Origin: Candidatus Goldiibacteriota bacterium
GTDB lineage: Bacteria; Oederibacteriota; PGYV01; DSYL01
Length of the DNA stretch: 64,000 nucleotides
Direction of reading: 5' to 3'
Assembly (NCBI GenBank): GCA_018000835.1
Contig: JAGNJD010000008.1
Location: 469-64,468, forward strand
Of the stretch, positions 34,143-43,521 are shown in pieces. Each line of letters opens with the position of its first letter. Position 1 is the first letter of the stretch. The position numbers and the translations under genes were made by a program. The notes under the pieces are model-generated. The model had not been told where the DNA came from, did no database searches, and worked only from the letters and a program-made list of their open reading frames with translations.

Positions 34143-34847
34143 TTATTTATTTATTCCCATCTTTAGTTTCCATACGACCATTGCAGCTTCAAACATCACT
34201 TTACGCGACATCTTTGAAGTACCGGAATGTCTGTCAACAAAAATAACCGGGATTTCTTTTATTTTAAATCCCTTTTTCCATGCCTTATAATGCATTTCAA
34301 TCTGAAATGCATACCCGTCAGAATAAATCTTATCAGGATTAATTGCTTCTATTACTTTTCTTCTGTAACATTTATAACCGCTCGTGCAGTCGGTTAGAGG
34401 AAGCCCTGTAATCAAACGCGTATAAAAACTGGCAAATTTTGAAAGAATCAGTCTGCTTATTGGCCAGTTAACAACGCTTACTCCGTTTAAATATCTTGAA
34501 CCAATAACCAGGTCATTACTTCTGATTTCCTTTAAAAAATCAGGTATGTATTTCGGGTCATGGGAAAAATCCGCATCCATTTCAAAAATAAAGTCGTAAT
34601 TTTCCTTTAATGCATATTTAAAACCTTCAACGTATGCCTTTCCCAGTCCGTATTTTCCGGGTCTTTGTAATAACTTTACGGTTTTATCTTTTCTCCTTAA
34701 ATTTGAGACAACGGATGCTGTTCCATCCGGAGAATTATCGTCAACGACAAGTATGTCAATTTTTTTGTTTATTTTCTTAATTGCTGGAATTAAATTTTTT
34801 ATGTTTTCTTTTTCATTATAGGTTGGTATTATTATCAGCGTTTTCAT
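34143..34847 (-). CDS. Polyprenol-phosphate mannosyl/glycosyltransferase (DPM1-like GT2)
   Basis: This transfers a sugar from a nucleotide donor to polyprenyl phosphate at the inner membrane. The 234 residues begin MKTLIIIPTYNEKENI. They contain the DXD-like DDNSPDGT near 38-45, EMDADFSHDPKYIP near 89-102, and the acceptor-side GSRYLNGVSV and CTSGYKCYRR segments typical of DPM1-like enzymes. No C-terminal membrane part is present. The frame is open upstream, but the ATG at 34847 overlaps the stop of the YfhO gene (TAATG) and has GAGG ahead of it. The neighbouring YfhO-type protein could use its product. Confidence 0.92.
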   Translation of the reverse strand: MKTLIIIPTYNEKENIKNLIPAIKKINKKIDILVVDDNSPDGTASVVSNLRRKDKTVKLLQRPGKYGLGKAYVEGFKYALKENYDFIFEMDADFSHDPKYIPDFLKEIRSNDLVIGSRYLNGVSVVNWPISRLILSKFASFYTRLITGLPLTDCTSGYKCYRRKVIEAINPDKIYSDGYAFQIEMHYKAWKKGFKIKEIPVIFVDRHSGTSKMSRKVMFEAAMVVWKLKMGINK

Positions 34848-37126
34848 TACTGCCTCTTTTTTATCATAAAGTGAAATTTGTCGCGGACTAAAATCAGAAT
34901 AAAAAACAAACACGACAAAACTGCAATGATAATTCCTGCATATATGTCTTTTTCATCGTAATAAAAAACGACCTTATGTTCCCCGGCCGGCACATAGGTG
35001 CCTGATGCATTATAATTTACCCTGTAAAGTTTATTCATTTTATCGTCTATTTTGACTTTCCAGTTCTTGTAATACGACGTTGAATTAACTATAAATGTTC
35101 CTTTTTGGGTTGATACTTCTGCCTCTATTTTTAACGGCTGGTATTCTTTTAAGGTAACTTCTCCTTTATCCATCTCGTTCTGGACAAAAAAATCGTGGAT
35201 TATTGCCTCTTTACCGGTGAAATCATCCGAGAGCATCATTTTTAACGCAATGTTATCGTTCATGACTTTTATAACCTTATCAGTTGCAAACATTCTCTGC
35301 ATTGCCTGCGTATCTTTATAAAGATATATGCCGCCAAATGAAAAAACCTTTAAAAAATCAGGGATATTTACTTCATTCTGTGTCAGATAATATTTAACGT
35401 TAAAAAATCTGTTTACGTTAAGTTTATTTAATCCTCCGTTTTGCAGAATTTCCATGAAATATCTTGGAGCGAGGCCATGCAGACCGCCTGCCATTTCTAT
35501 GCCGTAATATATTCCCCTGTTTGGACCGAATGCCTGGTCAAGGTTCATCACCCTGAAAGGTTCTTTGTCTTTTTTGATTTCGTCAATAATCGGATGTTTT
35601 TGAACGACAAAATTCTCAAAATAATCAAATTTCAGAAAATTTTTTTCTATTCTGAAATTATCCAGAAAATTTATTGAAATGAGAAGTAAAATAAAAATAA
35701 ATGCTGATTTTATTTTATTTTTTATGAATAAATACGTAATTGTCAGGACAGAGCCGGAAATCACAAAAAAGTATATTAAATCCTGTCTTATGCCTTCCAG
35801 TATCCTGTCAAGAATTTTATAATCAATGTTACCGCCCTTTATTTTATTAAAACCGGAAATTATAATGTCCTTTAATCCGCCGCTTACCAAAAATAAAAAT
35901 ACAATTACTATTATGACAATGGTTGTGCAGACGATTATTTTAAACCTTTTCATAATTTCCTTTTCTTCCACTGCTTTTTTTATTATGCTTTCAAGACCTA
36001 TGCATGAAAGCACGACGACAAAAAACGTAACCAGATATAAAAATCTCGATGGATTTCTGAACTGGTTAAAAACAGGAACGAAATAAAATATGTCGTATAA
36101 AATTCCGTATTTACCAAAAGATAAAATGGCAAACACAACCGACGATATGATAAGAAACACGGATAAACTTTTGTGCTGTCCGGAAAAAGAAAAAAACGGC
36201 ATAAGTAAAAAACACGTTATTCCAAAATAATATGTAGTTAAAACGAACGGCATAAATCCCCAGTAGGTCTCGTTATATAATCCGAAAAAATGCGGAAATA
36301 AAAACGTAATTAATTCCGGAGGAGGAAAAGACCATGAAACGAAATTCTCAAAGGAAAAATCGCCGCGCCAGGAATAATTCGTATAATTAAACGACGGCAG
36401 AAACTGCATTGCGGAAAAAAGCAGGATAAAAATGCACAATACAAAAAAACCCGTAACTGATTTTATCCTCACGTCACGGTCTTTTTCCGTAACAAGAAAA
36501 TAAACGAGATAAAAAAATATCCCGAGGATTGTATATGCCATAATCTGCATTCCGGTTGCAAGCATCTGCAAAGACAGGACAAACGCTGCTGCCAGAATAT
36601 ATTTTGTTTTTTTTCCAAAAAATGCCCTGTGGATAAAATAAAATACAAACGGAATCAGACATGCTGCCTTTACGTTGTTTATGTGACCTGCGTAAACGTA
36701 AGACAATATAAATCCGGACATCATAATGACTGATGAACCAAAATACGAAGTCAATCTGGATAAATTAATACTGCGTAAATAAAGATACATTCCCCATCCG
36801 GCAATAAAAAGATGGATAATTATGTCCAGGGTATAAACTTTATGGTAAGGGACGTTAAGCAGGATAAATATCAAATCTGTCGGGTAAAAAAAAAGCAGAC
36901 TCGACGATGCAATCATAGGCATGCCAAAATAAATGTCCGGAATCCAGGAAGGAAGGCAATGGTAGTTATGGACTACGTTTCTTGCAAATTCGTTAAAAGC
37001 GATGTAAATGTTTATTGCATCGTGGCCGAATACCATTTTTCCGTTTATTATTGCTTCCTTAAACAGGATAAAAATTCCTGCAACGAACATTAAAAATAAA
37101 ACTATTTTTTCTTTTTTATTTTTCAT
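34847..37126 (-). CDS. YfhO-family membrane glycosyltransferase-like protein
   Basis: The 759-residue protein has about 12 membrane segments, a C-terminal periplasmic domain (about 500-725) and a final membrane helix. The N-terminal GHDAINIYIAFNEF and SWIPDIYFGMPM segments match the YfhO family, which is GT-C-like and thought to add sugars from polyprenyl phosphate to cell-wall or lipid targets. It overlaps the SDR gene upstream by 11 bp and the DPM1-like gene downstream by 1 bp (TAATG), strongly suggesting that the latter supplies its polyprenyl-phosphate-sugar. The acceptor is not known. Confidence 0.85.
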   Translation of the reverse strand: MKNKKEKIVLFLMFVAGIFILFKEAIINGKMVFGHDAINIYIAFNEFARNVVHNYHCLPSWIPDIYFGMPMIASSSLLFFYPTDLIFILLNVPYHKVYTLDIIIHLFIAGWGMYLYLRSINLSRLTSYFGSSVIMMSGFILSYVYAGHINNVKAACLIPFVFYFIHRAFFGKKTKYILAAAFVLSLQMLATGMQIMAYTILGIFFYLVYFLVTEKDRDVRIKSVTGFFVLCIFILLFSAMQFLPSFNYTNYSWRGDFSFENFVSWSFPPPELITFLFPHFFGLYNETYWGFMPFVLTTYYFGITCFLLMPFFSFSGQHKSLSVFLIISSVVFAILSFGKYGILYDIFYFVPVFNQFRNPSRFLYLVTFFVVVLSCIGLESIIKKAVEEKEIMKRFKIIVCTTIVIIVIVFLFLVSGGLKDIIISGFNKIKGGNIDYKILDRILEGIRQDLIYFFVISGSVLTITYLFIKNKIKSAFIFILLLISINFLDNFRIEKNFLKFDYFENFVVQKHPIIDEIKKDKEPFRVMNLDQAFGPNRGIYYGIEMAGGLHGLAPRYFMEILQNGGLNKLNVNRFFNVKYYLTQNEVNIPDFLKVFSFGGIYLYKDTQAMQRMFATDKVIKVMNDNIALKMMLSDDFTGKEAIIHDFFVQNEMDKGEVTLKEYQPLKIEAEVSTQKGTFIVNSTSYYKNWKVKIDDKMNKLYRVNYNASGTYVPAGEHKVVFYYDEKDIYAGIIIAVLSCLFFILILVRDKFHFMIKKRQ

Positions 37127-38057
37127 TTTTAAACCATTCTATTGTTTTAACAAGCCCTTCTCTTAATTTTATTTCAGGGCTCCATTTTAAAATATTTTTT
37201 GCCTTCGTTATGTCGGGTTTTCTTCTTACCGGGTCGTCCTCCGGAAGAGGTTTATGAACTATTTTTGATTTTGAATTTGTAATATTTTTTATAATAAGCG
37301 CTGCTTCTTTTATCATAAATTCGTCAGGATTGCCGATGTTGATAATCTGATTTCTTGTCTCAGGCATAAACATGGCTTTTAACATGCCGTTAACCATGTC
37401 AGATACGTAACAAAAACTCCTTGTCTGCGTCCCGTCACCATATATGGTAATCGGTAGATTATTGAGTGCCTGATAAATAAAATTTGAAATAACCCTGCCA
37501 TCGTCTTTTTGCAATCTTGGACCGTATGTATTAAAAATCCTGATTATCCTTACGTTTGTCCTGAACTTTCTTGCGTATTCCATCGTCAATGCTTCTGCAA
37601 ATCTTTTTGCCTCATCGTAGCAGCTTCTGACGCCAACCGGATTTACGTTGCCCCAGTATTCTTCCTTTTGTGGATGAATTTTCGGGTCACCGTATACCTC
37701 GGAAGTTGAAGCAAGCAGAAATTTTGCATTGTTTTTCCTTGCTATTTTAAGTACGTTATTGGTGCCGACCGAATTCGTCATAAGCGTATCTATGGAATAT
37801 TTCTGGTAATAAGTCGGTGATGCATAAGATGAAAGATGGAAAACGTAATTTATTCTAACCGGAATTTTTACCGGTTCTGTAACGTCATGTTTTATAAATC
37901 TGAAATTTTTTTTCTTTAAAATGGAATTAAGATTTAAAAGTTTACCGGTTCCAAGATTATCAATGCATATTACACTAAAATTTTTGTTTATCAGTGCTTC
38001 GCATAAATGCGAACCTATAAATCCGGCTCCGCCGGTCACAAGGACTGTCTTGCTCAT
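37116..38057 (-). CDS. UDP-glucuronate decarboxylase-like SDR (UXS)
   Basis: UXS converts UDP-glucuronate to UDP-xylose. The 313 residues have GGAGFIGSHL near 8-17, the HLSSYASP segment near 73-80 (HLASPASP in UXS), STSEVYGDP near 113-121, and VGVRSCYDEAKRFAEAL around 135-150 with the catalytic Tyr and Lys. GDGTQTRSFCYVSDMVNG near 210-227 also matches UXS closely. The ATG at 38057 has AAGGAG ahead of it; the frame is open further upstream. It begins the glycan cluster that continues into the YfhO, DPM1-like and GalE-like genes. A related UDP-sugar decarboxylase is the alternative. Confidence 0.87.
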   Translation of the reverse strand: MSKTVLVTGGAGFIGSHLCEALINKNFSVICIDNLGTGKLLNLNSILKKKNFRFIKHDVTEPVKIPVRINYVFHLSSYASPTYYQKYSIDTLMTNSVGTNNVLKIARKNNAKFLLASTSEVYGDPKIHPQKEEYWGNVNPVGVRSCYDEAKRFAEALTMEYARKFRTNVRIIRIFNTYGPRLQKDDGRVISNFIYQALNNLPITIYGDGTQTRSFCYVSDMVNGMLKAMFMPETRNQIINIGNPDEFMIKEAALIIKNITNSKSKIVHKPLPEDDPVRRKPDITKAKNILKWSPEIKLREGLVKTIEWFKNEK

Positions 38058-38120
38058 TTTTTCTTCTCCTTTTAATACTTTGTCATGAATATGGCTGCTT
38101 ATTCTGCCTGTTTTTTTCAT

Positions 38121-38447
38121 TTTGTCGTTATAAGCAAGTGCTTATTTGTAGTTTTATATTTTATTTTGGGTTCATATACTTTCTTTCCCTCCATATTTTG
38201 TATTATATTAAAATATTTATTTAAAAAAAGCAAATATAAAACGAAAAAGAGGGGAAGCATGCCGGCAGTATCCGGTTTCAACGGCCTTTTGAAAAAATGC
38301 AAATTTGAATGAAAGGATTAATATAGAAAAGCGTCATATAACTACAATGGCAAATACCATGTGTAAAGTGAAAAAATGCCGGGATTAATTGCAGGTTGCT
38401 TGTTGTTTTTCATTTGCCATTAGGCACCTGCCGCCTGGAAAAATTTT
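38121..38447. other. Intergenic region with GGCA-rich repeat (copy 2 at 38330-38440)
   Basis: No gene is visible. The part 38330-38440 carries ATGGCAAATACCATGTGTAA, GTTGTTTTTCATTTGCC and GGCACCTGCC in the same order as 27395-27570. The region before 38330 shows nothing I can name. Confidence 0.45.
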
Positions 38448-39353
38448 CTATATTATTATTTTTTTCTTTGCGAAAAATCTGTCGTAAACAAAAATGATGA
38501 CGTTTAAAATAAGCAGGGATATCATACCGGAGAGACCTGTAATGCCGGTAGTCAGTTCATTCCCTCCTTTTATATATGCAATTGCAATGCCAGGCACTGC
38601 ATTTAAAACGCCGTGAAAAACTGCGGCAGCAATAACCGAATCCGTCTTATACACGACGTAGGTAAACAAGGGGGAAAGCAAAACAGTCCATAGCGTCATC
38701 ATAAAAATTCCTGCTATTCTGTATTGCCCGTAATTATGCCCCTGTATGACAACTGGTAAATGCCATATTCCCCAGACAATGCCCGTAATTATTGACGCCT
38801 TATAAAAACCTTTATCCTTTAACGAATTTAGCAGAAAGCCTCGCCAGCCGGCTTCTTCACCAAAACCAAATACGGCATTTATCGTTGCACCAAAAATTAT
38901 TGCATTTATCAGGCCCGTAATCAGATAAAAATATTCTGTTTTAAAATCGTTGCTCATCTGTTTCATCTGCTGTCTTGCTTTTTCCATCTGCTCCGGCTGC
39001 ATCATTCCTGAAAATTTATCCATGATAGAGGACATCTCCGGGTCCAGTTGCACCCCGGGCAATAGCAGGGCAATCAGAAAAGAAAGATAACCAAGAATAA
39101 CGGGAATTAAAACGGCGGCAAGATACCACCAGTTCCATTTGAATTTTAATCTGATATTTACAGATATTGATTCTTTGTAAACGAATTTTGAAAGAAAAAT
39201 GGAACATAATAAAGGAATAAACATGTAAAACGAAACGACCATCATTGACGTCGTGTTGCTGGTTGAATAAGGGACGATAAAATAAATCAGGGAATAAATC
39301 GCAGAAACCACGTAAACCGTAATGACGTAAGTTATTGCCTTATTTTTTATCAT
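38448..39353 (-). CDS. CPBP-family (CAAX-type) intramembrane metalloprotease
   Basis: The 301-residue protein has about eight membrane segments and the ABI/CPBP metalloprotease motifs: GEEAGWRGFL (EExxxR) near 177-186, WGIWHLPVVIQG near 206-217 (FxxxH-type His), and AAVFHGVLNA near 255-264 (HxxxN). The two Glu and two His residues expected at the metal site are all present. Members cleave prenylated or membrane peptides, or act in immunity to bacteriocins. The ATG at 39353 has AAGGAG upstream and overlaps the beta-helix gene by 14 bp, so they are coexpressed. The target is unknown. Confidence 0.87.
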   Translation of the reverse strand: MIKNKAITYVITVYVVSAIYSLIYFIVPYSTSNTTSMMVVSFYMFIPLLCSIFLSKFVYKESISVNIRLKFKWNWWYLAAVLIPVILGYLSFLIALLLPGVQLDPEMSSIMDKFSGMMQPEQMEKARQQMKQMSNDFKTEYFYLITGLINAIIFGATINAVFGFGEEAGWRGFLLNSLKDKGFYKASIITGIVWGIWHLPVVIQGHNYGQYRIAGIFMMTLWTVLLSPLFTYVVYKTDSVIAAAVFHGVLNAVPGIAIAYIKGGNELTTGITGLSGMISLLILNVIIFVYDRFFAKKKIII

Positions 39354-40737
39354 TTTCAGTCTCCTTTTTATATAATGATTCCGGAATGTCTTTGCTAATT
39401 CTGCCCTGACCGGATTCAACGTTGTCTTTTATGAATAAATTATTTCTGTCTGCCGGCGGGAATATCATAATTTTCCCGTTTTCAATTACGTTTCCTATTA
39501 TGTTCTGATAAAAAGTTTTGTCCCTCACAATAATGTTTTCATCCGTAACTGTGTTTTTGAATAAGGTATTTCCGGGGCCGCATGGTCCCCACCAGTCAGA
39601 AAATTCTATCTTGGCAACTTTGTTTCCTTCAAACAGGTTCATAAAAGGATAATGCCCGTGTATTGAAACGTCGCATATTACGGTTCCGGGCGTATTGTCA
39701 GATGTTGCATAAGGATGTTTTGATTCGTTATATCCAAACACGTTGCCATTGGCGCCAAGGTGCACCATCATTGAATGTCGCAAATGAAAAAACCTGTTAT
39801 TTTCAACGAGATTATTACATCCGTGATGCTTTATTTCAACGCCGTAACCATGACCACCGCCGCCATAATCATACGCATGATGAAAATACGAATTAAGCAC
39901 GCTGCATCTGTATGAACGCTCAATGCCGACATGCGTCCTTAGCACATATTCGCTTTCTACGTTTTTTACCCTGCAATAAGCACTGTTTATTATCGTTATG
40001 ACGTTGCCTTCACCTTTGTCAATCCGTTTAATGTAAAAATCTTCCAGACCCGCTCCGGTCAGCATGTATAAAACCCTGATTCTTGGTTTTAACCTGCTCT
40101 CAAAACTTATATGAAGCGGTTCGTCAATCGTTATTTTGTGTCCATCAACAGATAAAACCTGGAAAATCTGGCCAACTACGTTTTGAGCCCAGCTCTGATT
40201 CCACTCAGGACTTGTTAGCATTTTTTTGTCATCGTTTTCCTGCTCAATCTCTGCAAAAACCCCGGGTGCGAATAGCGTGCCGTCTTTTACTTCCAGAACC
40301 TTTGACCCTTTTTCAAAACCTGATAATACGTCCGTCCATTCGGTTTTTCCTTCCGGCCCTATCGTTATTGCATCTGTTGCAGGGTCACCTTTGAAATCAA
40401 AAATCAGTTTTGTTTTATTTATTCCTTCACCTTTTAAAACGATACTTTTATAAATTCTTATGGGGGATTTTATGACATAGATGCCTTCAGGAATAAAAAT
40501 CTCCGTGCCGGGACCGGCATCCATAATTGCCCTGATAAACGCAGCAGAATCGTCGGTTTTACCGTCACCGGTTGCACCAATATCCTTTATATTAATGATG
40601 CTTTTTATCTTTATTCTGTCATCCGGACAACCTGCGTTTGTCCAGTCAATTGATTGTCCTTCGGGGATAAAACTTCCAAAAACGTTATTAAACATCAGCA
40701 AAAAAACTCCGCCTAAAAAAATTTTATTAATCTTCAT
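39340..40737 (-). CDS. Secreted parallel beta-helix protein (pectate-lyase-superfamily type)
   Basis: The 465-residue precursor has a signal peptide (about 1-21, ending NVFGS). The opening motif of pectate-lyase-superfamily (GH28/tailspike-like) proteins follows: IKDIGATGDGKTDDSAAFIRAI near 49-70, then IFIPEGIYVI. Repeated Asn/Gly/Val rungs follow (FFHLRHSMM, NVFGYNESKH, NTLFKNTVTD), forming a beta-helix. Such proteins bind or cut polysaccharides outside the cytoplasm. No specific catalytic signature can be assigned. It overlaps the CAAX-protease gene by 14 bp. Confidence 0.82.
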   Translation of the reverse strand: MKINKIFLGGVFLLMFNNVFGSFIPEGQSIDWTNAGCPDDRIKIKSIINIKDIGATGDGKTDDSAAFIRAIMDAGPGTEIFIPEGIYVIKSPIRIYKSIVLKGEGINKTKLIFDFKGDPATDAITIGPEGKTEWTDVLSGFEKGSKVLEVKDGTLFAPGVFAEIEQENDDKKMLTSPEWNQSWAQNVVGQIFQVLSVDGHKITIDEPLHISFESRLKPRIRVLYMLTGAGLEDFYIKRIDKGEGNVITIINSAYCRVKNVESEYVLRTHVGIERSYRCSVLNSYFHHAYDYGGGGHGYGVEIKHHGCNNLVENNRFFHLRHSMMVHLGANGNVFGYNESKHPYATSDNTPGTVICDVSIHGHYPFMNLFEGNKVAKIEFSDWWGPCGPGNTLFKNTVTDENIIVRDKTFYQNIIGNVIENGKIMIFPPADRNNLFIKDNVESGQGRISKDIPESLYKKETENDKK

Positions 40738-40744
40738 TTTAATA

Positions 40745-41016
40745 TTATACCACCTTTTTTAACGGCATTAACTCATTTTTTATCGTTTCCCATGCCCATT
40801 GAGTATCTTGAAATATTCATGCAGCAAAACATCTCTCATTCCCGAAATATTATGCCATGGAATCTCTGTCTCTTTGCTTTTTTCTTCATCAGATATTTTT
40901 TTAACAACCTTGCCTATCTGGACAAGAAGTAAAATCACAGAACAAATTTTCTCTTTTTTACCCAGAAAATCCTTGTAATTATCTATTCCTTTTATTATGT
41001 TTTCATATAATTTTCT
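40745..41016 (-). pseudogene. Decayed HepT-like (DUF86) antitoxin/toxin gene
   Basis: Reading on directly after the comEC stop codon gives YENIIKGIDNYKDFLGKK, then IGKVVKKISDEEK, then IPWHNISGMRDVLLHEYF. The last part is the RX4HXY motif and the IPW segment typical of HepT. After HEYFK the frame must shift to continue as WAWETIKNELMPLKKVV and a stop at 40745, which fits the family C-terminus. No start codon is present and the N-terminus is missing, so it is a broken gene. The partner MNT nucleotidyltransferase is absent. It is an old remnant of a HepT/MNT toxin-antitoxin module. Confidence 0.72.
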
Positions 41017-43140
41017 TTAAAATTCAAAAATTTTTCCACCGTTTTTATTTATGTCCCATATATGCGGCGGAATTTTCGTTTTGTAATATCTTCCTGAAAT
41101 TGACGAATTTATGATGATCATATTTTCTTCCGGTTTAATGAATTTTAATTTTTTTACGTCGTAACAGCATGAAAAAATTATCCGGTCTTTTGAATTAAGC
41201 AATTCGTCATTTAAGTAACCGGAAAAAACAAAAGTTTTGTCTTTCACGTTTATTTCTGCATAACCATTGTAAAAAGACAGATAAGTATTTTTATCAACGT
41301 AAAAATTATCCCCACTGGATATTAACCTGACTTTTTTATCGTTAACGTATCTGTCAGATAATATGGTTTTAACAAAAAAATTATTCGTTACAATTTTATA
41401 ATTTTGTTCTGCATTGATGGAAAAAAGTACCAGATAATCCAGGATGTTTATCCCCTGCTTTTTTAAAAACAAAATTACGCTGTTACGGATTTCTTTTGCG
41501 TTATCTTCTTTATCGCATCCAATGAATAAAATCTTCTTATTGTTTTTCGTTTTTACAAAAGTTGCCGCCATGTTTTTAATGTCCGGAAAATATACGTAGG
41601 AATCATCCGCCGGAATGCATAGATGGAAAAAAAACATTACGCCGATAATAAATCCGGTTACTTTTTTTAACGAAACTTTTTTGATAAAAACGTCAACATC
41701 GTTGTGCGGCAGAACTATGAAAAATACGTAATATAAAAAAAGAAAAACGAAATTCATTGATTTTACAGATATTGCTGCAAAGGGTATTGTGGATAAAATT
41801 TTTACTATAACTATCATTATTTTTATCATAAACCATATTGTAGCCCCCAGGAAAACTGCAAATTTAACTGAAATGGAGCCAATAATCCATAAAACAAAAC
41901 CAAGTATGGTTATTATGCTTGAAATCGGAACTATAAAAAAATTTGCTATAAAAGAAATTACCGATACCTGATGAAAAGTATTTGCCATTACCGGGAAAAT
42001 AAAAATCTGTGACGTAAAAGTGGTAAGCAAGGTCTCTGACAACCACCCCGGTATGTGTGGAAATTTTTTGCTTGCGTATCCTCCATAATAAATAATACCA
42101 AAGGTGGCGAGAAACGACAGCTGAAAACTAACCATGAATAATTCAAAAGGATTTATCAGTAAAATAAAAAATCCTGCTATGGAAAGTGAATTCATAAGAT
42201 CACTGTCGTATTCTATTACGTATCCTATTAATACAACGTATGCCATAAAAGTTGCACGAACTATAGATGGGTCGGCTCCGGTTATGATTGCAAAAGCAGT
42301 AATGATGATAAGCGTTATTATGGCACTTATCTTTCTGGAAAAGTTAAGCAGTTTTAAAATCAGAAAAACAAGGAGGGCAATTAAGCCAACGTTCATTCCG
42401 GAAACTGCCAGAATGTGTGCAGTCCCGGTTCTTTTAAAATAATCGTTTATCTCTTCCGGCAATATCCTGTAATTGCCAAGCATTATGCCTTCCAGTACTT
42501 TTGCTTCCTCTTCCGGAAGCGTTAAGTATATGATATGAACGAGTTTTTCTTTCAGGTTATATGAAAATTTTAAAAAATAATTCGGCGTTTTTTCTCCGAG
42601 CTGTTCCACGTCTTTTTCTTTTGCGTATAAAGTATAATAAACCGATTTATATCTTAAAAACTTTTTATAATCAAAATCTCCCCTGCTTTTTGGTCCCATG
42701 GGTTCACGCAAAATGCCTTTTATTTTTAATACGTCGCCATACTTCACGTTTAAACCTATGTTTTTTACGATTGTTACCCTTATTTTGCCTTTTACGTTCG
42801 TTATTTTTTCCTTACTATTTTCTATTGAAATTAAATTACCGTCAAAATAAATTTTGTCCTCCGTTTCCTCAACCATTCCGGTTACGTAAACGATGAAATC
42901 CGCTCTTTCTTCAAAGTGCAGATTCTTTATGTGATTTTCCGGAAAATAATACGTCTTAAAAACAGCGTAAAAAAAACCGAGACAAAAAAATAATAAAAAA
43001 TAAACCAGGTCCTTTTTTTTCATAAAACGAAACGTAAAAAAAAGAAAAAATATAATTACAATTAAACCGGTTATTATGTATTCGCTGAAAAAAATGCCTG
43101 AAGCAAGCGAAACAAACAAAAAAATAAACGGCCTGTTCAT
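41017..43140 (-). CDS. comEC: ComEC/Rec2-like DNA-uptake channel with degenerate C-terminal domain
   Basis: ComEC is the inner-membrane channel for single-stranded DNA in natural transformation. The 707-residue protein has the N-terminal membrane anchor and OB-like part (about 1-180; KGKIRVTI, YGDVLKIKGILR). The Competence domain with about eight membrane segments contains GTAHILAVSGMNVGLIAL near 235-252 and GADPSIVRATFMA. The C-terminal third follows the metallo-beta-lactamase layout, but the HxHxDH site reads FSINAEQNYK and other metal ligands are missing. This suggests loss of nuclease activity. It lies 20 bp after comEA, forming a competence pair. Confidence 0.87.
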   Translation of the reverse strand: MNRPFIFLFVSLASGIFFSEYIITGLIVIIFFLFFTFRFMKKKDLVYFLLFFCLGFFYAVFKTYYFPENHIKNLHFEERADFIVYVTGMVEETEDKIYFDGNLISIENSKEKITNVKGKIRVTIVKNIGLNVKYGDVLKIKGILREPMGPKSRGDFDYKKFLRYKSVYYTLYAKEKDVEQLGEKTPNYFLKFSYNLKEKLVHIIYLTLPEEEAKVLEGIMLGNYRILPEEINDYFKRTGTAHILAVSGMNVGLIALLVFLILKLLNFSRKISAIITLIIITAFAIITGADPSIVRATFMAYVVLIGYVIEYDSDLMNSLSIAGFFILLINPFELFMVSFQLSFLATFGIIYYGGYASKKFPHIPGWLSETLLTTFTSQIFIFPVMANTFHQVSVISFIANFFIVPISSIITILGFVLWIIGSISVKFAVFLGATIWFMIKIMIVIVKILSTIPFAAISVKSMNFVFLFLYYVFFIVLPHNDVDVFIKKVSLKKVTGFIIGVMFFFHLCIPADDSYVYFPDIKNMAATFVKTKNNKKILFIGCDKEDNAKEIRNSVILFLKKQGINILDYLVLFSINAEQNYKIVTNNFFVKTILSDRYVNDKKVRLISSGDNFYVDKNTYLSFYNGYAEINVKDKTFVFSGYLNDELLNSKDRIIFSCCYDVKKLKFIKPEENMIIINSSISGRYYKTKIPPHIWDINKNGGKIFEF

Positions 43141-43160
43141 TGTGGTAAAACCCTTCCCCC

Positions 43161-43478
43161 TTATTCAGTTTTTACGTATTTTCTGATTTTTTCAAACTTT
43201 TTTTCAGTTATACCTTTTATTTTTTTTAGTTCTTCCGTATTTTTAAAACCATTGTTCTTTTCCCTGTATTCAATGATTCTTAACGATATAGTTTTCCCTA
43301 TGCCGGGAAGTTTATCTATTTCTTCCATTGATGCCGTATTAATGTTTATCTGTCCCTCTGCTTTATTTTCAACTTTTATTTTTTCCTTAAAGGAGGTAAA
43401 AAAATAAATGACACAACCGAGGATTAATGAAGTAAGGATTATCAAAAGGATTGTCTTTTCTTCTCTTGTTAATATCAT
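43161..43478 (-). CDS. comEA: ComEA-like helix-hairpin-helix DNA-binding protein
   Basis: The 105-residue protein has one N-terminal membrane anchor (about 9-27) and a C-terminal helix-hairpin-helix domain: ININTASMEEIDKLPGIGKT near 43-62 and the second hairpin LKKIKGITEKKFEKI near 83-97. This is the ComEA pattern for catching double-stranded DNA in the periplasm. It precedes comEC by 20 bp. Pilin-like genes elsewhere in the window may serve the same transformation system, but this cannot be shown. Confidence 0.9.
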   Translation of the reverse strand: MILTREEKTILLIILTSLILGCVIYFFTSFKEKIKVENKAEGQININTASMEEIDKLPGIGKTISLRIIEYREKNNGFKNTEELKKIKGITEKKFEKIRKYVKTE

Positions 43479-43521
43479 AATTACCCCTCTATATTTTACA
43501 TTTTCTTATTAAAATTTTATT

